Below, piece by piece: positions 52,590 to 58,594 of a stretch of DNA of 58,594 bases. The DNA is from Ignavibacteriota bacterium (GTDB lineage: Bacteria; Bacteroidota; Ignavibacteria; UBA10030; UBA6906): the NCBI GenBank assembly GCA_003158475.1, contig PMJR01000036.1, positions 17,164 through 75,757 of the forward strand, read 5' to 3'. Below the pieces are notes generated by a model that searched no databases, was not told where the DNA came from, and saw nothing but the letters and a program-made list of their open reading frames with translations. The number at the start of each line of letters is the position of its first letter. The stretch's first letter is position 1. The translations under genes and the position numbers were made by a program.

Positions 52590-54104
52590 TCAGCGTTGTT
52601 GCTTAAAATTATCTATATAGTATTGCAGAAAAATCCTCTGTTCGGTTCGTACATCATGATAGTCAGGAAAATCACGCGGGTATCTGTCAGTGTAGTACAC
52701 AAGGTGCTCAAATCCAAGGCTGAAACTGCCGAGAATTCTGAATGCGACGCTCGGCTTTATTATGCCGATAAAACTCTCCCCCGCAATGCCGACATACGTG
52801 TGAATCCAGTAATAATAGCCTTTGAACGTGAGGTTGACCCAACTGCCAAGGTTCAGAGTCGTCTCGAACTTCGTTTCCCCGCCGCCACCATAATTGTAAT
52901 CTCTGAACTGGGAAGTATCCGGTCCCAGTTGCGTGCTGTTTCCTGCCAGTGGCACCAATCCGAGCTGGAGATCCCAGTAGAGATTGGACTTCTCACTTAA
53001 AGAGAGCTTGGAGACCACTCCGCCACCGAAAGCTATTGTGCCCAGCTCGAAAGTCTTGTTATCCCAGAAATCATAATGTTGAAATGCCCCGACCAGCATA
53101 TCCAGATGTCCGTACTGGACATTTCTGCCAAACAAAATCCCCTGGCCGATGACATTGTCTACAACCTTCCTCCCCGCTCCAAAAGTCAGGTTTCCCCGAA
53201 GTATGAAATAATCAAAAAGCTTTCGCGATCGCTGTTCAAACGGATTCCCGTAATCAAGCTGAAGGCTTAACATTTCGTCTGTGGACCCTGCCCCGAATCT
53301 TCTTCCGTTATTGACAACATGTGGCCCTGCAGAGAACGTCATGTTGAGAGGTTCTTTCTGATAGATCTCTTCTGGGGTTACTCTGGTGAGTTTTCCCTGC
53401 AGGAGCCGGGCAAAAGCTCTCCCGGGATTGATAATCCCGGCAAGGAGTTCTCTGAAAACCCTTTCTGATCCGGTTGTTCGATCGTCCAGAAAATCCGAGC
53501 TGAGCCTGTAAGTAATCTCTCCAACGAACGCGCCGGTAACAGTTGTATTGATCAAATCGTTGATCGACGGCAACGTATTCTCCCCGAAATACTCCCACAT
53601 GAGGCTTCCCCCGAACGCGAAGGGGATTGATTCGTAGAAGGTGTATCCGTTTGCGCGGGCCGCATTGAAATATCCGGCCCCGGAATAGGGATGAAAGAAG
53701 AAGTTCATGCCAAACCTATCCGTATCCCATTCAAAGCCTGTTTTCAAGTTATGCTGCCAGGAGTTAAACCCTATCCTGGCAAAATCCCAGTTAAAGATAT
53801 ACCGATCAGATGCCCATGTAACAACGTTATTCCCAACAACTCTTATTGCACACAGCCACCAGGGAGATCGTTGGTTGTACTCCGGGTTGTCGTCACGCAA
53901 CATGCCGTACATATTGTAGCGTGCTGTGTCGCCCGGCGTTTTCCGTGCAGGAGCAGGGACGGGAAAGGGGGAAAGACTGAACTCTGGCTTGTATGGCCGC
54001 CGGTACTCCCCGGTGGCCCCCCCTGATATGCGTGTCCCGGCATCCTGGGCTTGAACGAGGCACGGAAGCAGGAACGACACAGCTACTATGCGTCCGAACG
54101 TCAT
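52590..54104 (-). CDS. DUF3943 outer-membrane-associated protein
   Basis: The 504-residue protein has a signal peptide (cleavage near Val-Gln-Ala-Gln). A DUF3943 region (about 85-230) has FNWDFARIGFNSWQHNLKTG, WDTDRFGMNFFFHPYSGAGY and SLMWEYFGENTLPSIND. The C-terminal half is strand-rich and barrel-like (about 260-500). The function is unknown. ATG 54104 has a strong GGAGG at 6-nt spacing. Codon and base composition are more AT-rich than in the left part of the window. A PAP2 gene follows after 11 nt, suggesting that the two act together at the envelope. Confidence 0.85.
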   Translation of the reverse strand: MTFGRIVAVSFLLPCLVQAQDAGTRISGGATGEYRRPYKPEFSLSPFPVPAPARKTPGDTARYNMYGMLRDDNPEYNQRSPWWLCAIRVVGNNVVTWASDRYIFNWDFARIGFNSWQHNLKTGFEWDTDRFGMNFFFHPYSGAGYFNAARANGYTFYESIPFAFGGSLMWEYFGENTLPSINDLINTTVTGAFVGEITYRLSSDFLDDRTTGSERVFRELLAGIINPGRAFARLLQGKLTRVTPEEIYQKEPLNMTFSAGPHVVNNGRRFGAGSTDEMLSLQLDYGNPFEQRSRKLFDYFILRGNLTFGAGRKVVDNVIGQGILFGRNVQYGHLDMLVGAFQHYDFWDNKTFELGTIAFGGGVVSKLSLSEKSNLYWDLQLGLVPLAGNSTQLGPDTSQFRDYNYGGGGETKFETTLNLGSWVNLTFKGYYYWIHTYVGIAGESFIGIIKPSVAFRILGSFSLGFEHLVYYTDRYPRDFPDYHDVRTEQRIFLQYYIDNFKQQR

Positions 54105-54576
54105 GTTGATCCTCCGTTGTCTTCCGGTTGACCGTCCCCGGCGTGTGGCCGCATCGATCGGGATCCGACACGGACAAACACCATAGAGGAATTTAGTGAA
54201 CGGAAATGCCTGATCTGTTCAACCAAAAGGATGGGAAAGGAGTTAATCCCATGATTCCGACAGTCCCGGATCCGGGGGTCTCTCCGATTGCGTCCACGAT
54301 TCCCCGTTCGAATAGAACCATTCGTGAGGCAATCTGTGGTATGCAAGTATCCAATGCCGGTTTTACCTGTGTGTTGTAATAGGAGTCTTTTACCGAAACC
54401 TGCAATTTTGTGCAAGAGATTCCTGTTTCCTGCTCACCTTGCCGGGCGTGCGCCGGAAGAGTGCCGAATCTCACAGAATCAATCGAGGAATACACTTAGA
54501 TTGTGAGTACTGGTTGGACTGGCTTTAGACCTGGTGTTCTCGGTGCTATCCGGGGATGGCGTGTATGAAGGGATTT
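54105..54576. other. 472-nt divergent intergenic region
   Basis: This lies between the leftward DUF3943 gene and the rightward OmpA gene. A 100-codon minus-strand frame (54193-54495) is open, but I recognise nothing in it and see no ribosome-binding site. TTGTGA near 54499 with TTTAGA 17 nt on is a weak promoter candidate for the OmpA gene. Nothing else stands out. Confidence 0.5.
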
Positions 54577-55767
54577 ATGCGAAGGACCTATTCTGCAATC
54601 CTCTTCCTGACGATCCTGTCCGGTGCAGTCTCGGCTCCGGCGTATTCACAGGACAAGGAAGGTCGGTGGGCCGTCGGATTTCAGATCGGCGGCAACCTCT
54701 GGCTGAACAGCTACAACAAGCAGACCGTCGGACCCGGCGGCGGGATCTCTCTCCGGTACTGCTTCAGCGATCTGTTCTCGGCAGGGTTTGTTACCGGTCT
54801 TGAAGGGCTGAAATCCAGGGAGGATCCTGCATTCCCTGGAACATCGCCCGACTACCTGAAGCTGAACGCGATTCCTCTCTCCCTTGTCGGTTGGGTCTCT
54901 CTCGGCCCGGGAAAGACGATTAACCCCTATTACTATTTCGGTCTCGGTGTTTTCTTATACCAGAGAGAGACCACTCAAAACGGCCAGACTCTCTTCCTTC
55001 AGGACAAAAAATACCATTCTTCCCTTCATCTTCCGGCAGGAATTGGCGTCGAAGCCCTTCTTTCGAGGAGTCTTCTCTGTACCGTCGATCTTGGTTACGG
55101 CCTGCTTGACAGCCACGTCGATCTGCCCAACGCCGGGAGGGTGACCTGGTATGCGGCTGCGAGGCTCGGTGTGACTTTTCTTTTTGGCACCAGCGCTGTT
55201 GAAGAGAAGCAGCGGAAGAGAATAGCCGCAGAGGCAGAAGTGCGCTGGGCGAAGCAGACCGCCGAAGACAATCGCACGAAGGTGCTTGCCCATGCGGAAG
55301 ACCAGCTCCCCAGGGACCCGGCACCTTCTCCAACGGTTGCGGCAGACGACCCTCCCGATCCTCCCGTCATGCCTCATCCTTCGGCCAGGCGGGACGCGGG
55401 GGAGAGCACGCTTCTCCTCGAAAGAGGGAAGAGCCTCATCCTCAAAGGGGTGAACTTCGAGTTGAACAGGGCTGCTCTCACGACGGACTCCGAACCAGTT
55501 CTCTCGGCGGTCCTAAGCGCGCTTCTTGCCAGTCCGGATATCGAGGTCCTGATTGTCGGCCACACGGATCGTGCAGGGTCCCGGGATTTCAACCAGTCAC
55601 TATCTTTTCACCGGGCACAGGCTGTCTTTACGTGGCTTGTGAAAAGAGGGGTTTCTGCGAAGCGGCTCATGGTGGCCGGGAAAGGCGCCGATGAGCCCAT
55701 CGCCGACAACCTCACCATGCAGGGACGGGCAACAAACAGGCGGATTGAACTTCGCGTCCTAAAGTAG
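54577..55767 (+). CDS. OmpA-family outer-membrane protein
   Basis: The 396-residue protein has a signal peptide (MRRTYSAILFLTILSG, to about Tyr-Ser-Gln), an N-terminal barrel (about 30-190), a charged helical/Pro-rich linker (about 200-265) and a C-terminal OmpA domain. That domain has IVGHTDRAGSRDFNQSLSFHRA and a late GRATNRRIEL, the peptidoglycan-binding signature. ATG 54577 is preferred because AAGGG precedes it and the signal peptide starts there; in-frame ATGs at 54556 and 54565 are possible. Confidence 0.9.
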   Translation: MRRTYSAILFLTILSGAVSAPAYSQDKEGRWAVGFQIGGNLWLNSYNKQTVGPGGGISLRYCFSDLFSAGFVTGLEGLKSREDPAFPGTSPDYLKLNAIPLSLVGWVSLGPGKTINPYYYFGLGVFLYQRETTQNGQTLFLQDKKYHSSLHLPAGIGVEALLSRSLLCTVDLGYGLLDSHVDLPNAGRVTWYAAARLGVTFLFGTSAVEEKQRKRIAAEAEVRWAKQTAEDNRTKVLAHAEDQLPRDPAPSPTVAADDPPDPPVMPHPSARRDAGESTLLLERGKSLILKGVNFELNRAALTTDSEPVLSAVLSALLASPDIEVLIVGHTDRAGSRDFNQSLSFHRAQAVFTWLVKRGVSAKRLMVAGKGADEPIADNLTMQGRATNRRIELRVLK

Positions 55768-55805
55768 AGGAACGCCACCGGCCGCTCATTACCTCAGGCA
55801 AACAG

Positions 55806-56681
55806 ATGGAGGCATCAGTGTTTCACGAGAAGCTTACTGCAGTCCTCTTGTGGTCCTGCCCGGACAGGAAGGGATTGGTCTCCCATATAGCCCGGTTCCT
55901 CTTCGAGCACGGGGGAAACATAGTCGACCTGGATGAGCATGTGAACCGCCAGGAGAGCATGTTCTTTCTCCGGGTTGCCTGGGATATGAGCGACTTCACA
56001 ATCGCTCCGGACAAATTCGGCGAGAAGTTTCTACCGCTTGCGACGGAGTACAGAGCCCACTGGTCCATACGATTGGGAAATGAGAATCGACGATTGGCAA
56101 TCTTCGTCTCTCAGCATGACCATTGCCTCCAGGATATTCTCTGGCGCCGGGAACTCGGAGAATTCCGCGCTGAGATATCCTTCATTGTTTCAAATCACCC
56201 CGACGCCGGAGTCCTTGCCGAACGATACCACATCCCATTCCACGTCTTTCCCATCAGCGAAGAGAACAGGGAGCAACAGGAGGCGAAGGAACTCAAGCTC
56301 CTGGGTGAGGCAAATGTCGACACAATCATACTGGCGCGCTACATGCAGATACTGTCGCCGAATTTTGTGAGCCGATTCCCGCACAGGATCGTCAATATCC
56401 ATCACTCATTTCTGCCGGCATTTGCCGGGGGCAATCCATACAAACAGGCATACGACCGCGGCGTGAAGATCATCGGTGCGACAAGTCACTATGTGACGGA
56501 TCTCCTCGACGAAGGGCCCATCATTGAACAGGATATCATCCGAATATCCCACAAGGATTCGCTGGACGACTTGATACGAAAGGGGAGAGACCTGGAGCGC
56601 CTCGTGCTGGCAAGGGCCTTGCGGCTGCATCTCGATGACCGAGTCCTCGTCCACGGACGGAAGACGGTGGTATTCGACTGA
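55806..56681 (+). CDS. purU: formyltetrahydrofolate deformylase
   Basis: The 291-residue enzyme releases formate from 10-formyl-THF, supplying formate to PurT or balancing the folate pool. An N-terminal ACT domain (about 8-85: CPDRKGLVSHIARFLFEHG) is followed by a formyltransferase fold with VNIHHSFLPAF (catalytic Asn and His), GVKIIGATSHYVT and LDEGPIIEQD (catalytic Asp). Length is typical. It lies 38 nt after the OmpA gene. The convergent MOSC gene ends 149 nt downstream, with no clear terminator between. Confidence 0.95.
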   Translation: MEASVFHEKLTAVLLWSCPDRKGLVSHIARFLFEHGGNIVDLDEHVNRQESMFFLRVAWDMSDFTIAPDKFGEKFLPLATEYRAHWSIRLGNENRRLAIFVSQHDHCLQDILWRRELGEFRAEISFIVSNHPDAGVLAERYHIPFHVFPISEENREQQEAKELKLLGEANVDTIILARYMQILSPNFVSRFPHRIVNIHHSFLPAFAGGNPYKQAYDRGVKIIGATSHYVTDLLDEGPIIEQDIIRISHKDSLDDLIRKGRDLERLVLARALRLHLDDRVLVHGRKTVVFD

Positions 56682-56830
56682 ACACCATCGTGGCCCGGTA
56701 CCGCCTCAGTGCGGGTTTGGATTACCGGAAGACCGAGAACTCATTCAAGCAAGAGCAGTTTGCGAGTCGGGACGAAATCGCCTGCCTCCTGAATATCATT
56801 TATCAGGGTTGCTACCTGCCGCCATCTCCT

Positions 56831-57619
56831 TCAGTCCAACAGTTGGATCGGATCACCTTGTGTCAACATACCTTCCACAAGCACGGCGCAATACACGCCG
56901 GCAAACGCATCATGTGCCTGGGCGACCATGCGTAGGATATCCGGGTTGTGTTCGCCGGTAACGGGGTCGAGGGAAATCATCTTGCAGCGTGGATCGCGTT
57001 CAAGGATCACAATCACCGCCCGAGCGCCGATGCGGAGGGTGCGACCAACGAATTTATCCTCGTCAAAGCCGCAATTCGATGCGAGGTCGACGTACACGTT
57101 CGCCCGAAAGCGTCGTTTATCGACAGGAATGGCCAGCTCCGTTTCAACCTGCCGGATGGTTTGTAGGCTGATCAGCGAAACCGGACGGCAGTCAGTCAGA
57201 GCACGGTCTGAACGCACGAGCGTAAGGTGATGTGATTCGCTGATTCCTTCGCCGAGCAATTCCACAAGGGCAGGGTCATCAATAGCAAGGATCCTTCCCG
57301 AAGGCGTGACAACATCCATGGTCATGTCGTTCTTATCGCCGTTCGCCGGCGTTACGCCGGGCGCGATGCTCATTGCTTCGGTCAGATTCGGCGGTGCCGC
57401 GGCCCGTTCGGGGTAACGAAACTGTGGACGAAAGCGTAGCATTTGTTGTTGCACAAGTGCGTTCAGATACGGGAACCCTTTGCGTGCGGCTGAACTCGTA
57501 AAAGCGAAACAACGGTCGCCGTAGACGCCGGAAAACCCCATGAACGCTTTGATCATCGGTTCGCCGCTCATGCTTTTGACGGGATAACGCCAGAGACTTT
57601 CAACCGCGCCGATAGTCAT
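56831..57619 (-). CDS. MOSC-domain protein (YcbX-like)
   Basis: The 262-residue protein has the MOSC N-terminal beta-barrel (IGAVESLWRYPVKSMSGEP) and a C-terminal MOSC domain with FRANVYVD and ERDPRCKMISLDPVTGE. Its cysteine is the likely sulfur- or Moco-ligating residue. YcbX-type proteins bind molybdenum cofactor and reduce N-hydroxylated compounds. ATG 57619 is preferred to an in-frame codon at 57646. No molybdopterin biosynthesis gene is nearby. Confidence 0.88.
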   Translation of the reverse strand: MTIGAVESLWRYPVKSMSGEPMIKAFMGFSGVYGDRCFAFTSSAARKGFPYLNALVQQQMLRFRPQFRYPERAAAPPNLTEAMSIAPGVTPANGDKNDMTMDVVTPSGRILAIDDPALVELLGEGISESHHLTLVRSDRALTDCRPVSLISLQTIRQVETELAIPVDKRRFRANVYVDLASNCGFDEDKFVGRTLRIGARAVIVILERDPRCKMISLDPVTGEHNPDILRMVAQAHDAFAGVYCAVLVEGMLTQGDPIQLLD

Positions 57620-58307
57620 CACCTGGTCGACCCTCCCTTGGCCCACGGGTATAGCCCGATGGTTCAGAAATTCACGATACGCAAGTGCGTTCCTTGCTTC
57701 TACACCGCCATGTCACATTCGGACGATGAGAGACATCTCAACTTCAACATTCCATCCCAAATAATCAATTGCTGCACATCGCCGGCGTCCTCTCGCCGCT
57801 CAACGGCATCACCAGCGGCTTCGCCTTCGCGTATGTGATCGCCAGGGTGTACTTGACGGGCGATGCGGTGAACACGGCTGCGAACGTAGTGGCGGGTCAT
57901 TGTTCGACTTCACGAACTCCAATCCTGTGGAGCGGGAGATCTCCGACAGTCTTTAGAAGGCCGCGAAGGGATACGGCGATCTGACGGCGCTTCACTCCTC
58001 ACAACGCATAGGTACATATGATGCTGCATACACCTGATTGATTGTCGGGCGGAACAACGGTACCTTAGGAAAGATGATTCGGCGTTCATTGAGACAGGCC
58101 GTTGGTCCGAATGGATTGAGGGCTGTTGTGTTTTGACGAAGGCATGAGGTTTGGATTTCGAAGTGCGGAAGTCGCAAGTGCCGTCAAATACTATTTGTGT
58201 GGCTATCCGGATCGCGTGATAGACTCTGCCTTGTCGCTCTTATGAGGGGTAGTCTTGTCATCCCGTCTATCGTAGGGGCGACTCAACAATGAAAGAGGGG
58301 AGGAAAC
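57620..58307. other. 688-nt region of gene debris between MOSC and the last gene
   Basis: Apart from the DUF4386-like remnant (57754-57904), this stretch has no intact gene that I can support. Immediately after the remnant a different frame reads FDFTNSNPVEREISDSL, then a TAG at 57955-57957, then KAAKGYGDLTALHSSQRIG up to a TGA near 58040, which looks like a decayed reading frame. TATACC near the start of the MOSC gene is a weak -10 candidate. Confidence 0.5.
57754..57904 (+). pseudogene. remnant of a DUF4386-like membrane protein
   Basis: About 48 codons read NNQLLHIAGVLSPLNG, then SGFAFAYVIARVYLTGDAVN and TAANVVAGH. The order of an R/HxAGvL...GI opening helix, a Y/FVxxxVYxTGDA and a TAANxxA motif resembles the N-terminus of DUF4386 proteins. 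The rest of the family (four to five more helices) is missing and no good start codon precedes it. I read it as a truncated remnant; the family match is from memory of the motif. Confidence 0.4.
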
Positions 58308-58594
58308 ATGAAATCGATCATGCTCCTTATCTCCCTCGCCCTGGTCTCAATTCAAGCTTCGGGGCAGGGTATGTACCCGCTTCAGAAGGGTAATCTCTGG
58401 CAATATCAATCCGGTGATCTCACTTCCCCCGACCGATGGGAATCACTTATTACTGGCGACACTATCCTTCCAAACGGCAAGATTTACTCTCAATTCACTC
58501 AAACCAATTTTGGTACTCGATTCTTGAGGCAAGAAGGCTCGCGCGTCTTCGGTTACGGACAATCTGACTCATCGGAATTCGTTCTATTTGATTT
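58308..58594 (+). CDS. secreted protein, N-terminal fragment cut by the window edge
   Basis: Ninety-five codons are visible. A signal peptide (MKSIMLLISLALVSIQAS, cleavage near Gly-Gln) is followed by MYPLQKGNLWQYQ and LITGDTILPNGKIYSQF. This opening is typical of secreted proteins in Ignavibacteria and relatives, often ending in a type IX secretion sorting domain, which cannot be seen here. A strong GGGGAGGAAAC precedes the ATG. The composition is clearly more AT-rich than the window average. Confidence 0.8.
   Translation, partial: MKSIMLLISLALVSIQASGQGMYPLQKGNLWQYQSGDLTSPDRWESLITGDTILPNGKIYSQFTQTNFGTRFLRQEGSRVFGYGQSDSSEFVLFD

Noticed and set aside
54193-54495. 100-codon minus-strand frame in the gap before the OmpA gene
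   Set aside because: No recognisable family, no Shine-Dalgarno and no clear promoter; kept only as a note in the intergenic entry.
56690-56935. 81-codon plus-strand frame after purU
   Set aside because: Its second half is antisense to the MOSC gene and the first half matches nothing that I recognise.

Overview
The window is about 60% GC, gene-dense chromosomal DNA, most likely from a member of the Bacteroidota/Chlorobiota/Ignavibacteriota (FCB) group. The assignment rests on several marks: a split ATP synthase locus carrying subunits a, c, b, delta, alpha and gamma but not beta or epsilon; a futalosine-type (MqnA-like) menaquinone gene; and outer-membrane families common in that group (DUF5916, FadL/PorV-like, DUF3943, OmpA). 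The last gene is a secreted-protein fragment of the kind seen in Ignavibacteria. This is inference from gene content; no rRNA is present to settle it.

Layout. 1-4.7 kb: murA, a membrane gluzincin/TPR protein and an ADP-heptose-type glycosyltransferase (envelope synthesis). 4.8-12.3 kb: enolase, a phosphohexomutase followed by a GalT-like (DUF4921-type) protein, an ABC-F ATPase and an RlmD-type rRNA methyltransferase. 12.4-17 kb: a DUF5916 outer-membrane protein, then a divergent alpha/beta hydrolase and GT4 glycosyltransferase sharing back-to-back promoters. 17.1-23.9 kb: one long operon running from an M23 peptidase and a bactofilin into the ATP synthase genes, closed by a rho-independent terminator. 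24-27.8 kb: ffh-rpsP-khpA-rimM-trmD-rplS, a translation/secretion cluster. 27.9-33.5 kb: mqnA-like, recN, cysS and an amidohydrolase. 33.5-36.9 kb: three exported proteins (OMP, Gly/Tyr-rich lipoprotein, FadL-like). 37.1-41.7 kb: penicillin-acylase-family hydrolase, sirtuin, pyruvate kinase. 41.8-47.7 kb (minus): a tight five-gene operon of hybrid histidine kinase, RodZ-like protein, ligA, a GT9-like unknown and a STAS protein. 47.8-50.3 kb (minus): HU and a DinG-like helicase. 50.4-58.6 kb: a looser, lower-GC accessory stretch with two PAP2 phosphatases, DUF2147, DUF3943, an OmpA protein, purU, a MOSC protein, gene debris and a truncated secreted protein.

Regulation. Many transcription units begin with a recognisable promoter of the form TTGnnn-N17-TAnnTT. 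In several (GT4, recN, the histidine kinase, probably mqnA-like and dinG) the -10 box ends only 6-9 nt before the start codon and there is no Shine-Dalgarno, which implies leaderless mRNAs. Other genes (eno, hup, khpA, DUF3943) have clear Shine-Dalgarno sequences. The most unusual non-coding signals are a short, apparently leaderless ORF whose stop overlaps the hydrolase start, a pair of related multi-hairpin elements placed directly after two unrelated stop codons, and a perfect 10-bp inverted repeat abutting the -10 box of the penicillin-acylase promoter.

No tRNA, rRNA, CRISPR array, insertion sequence or prophage gene was recognised.
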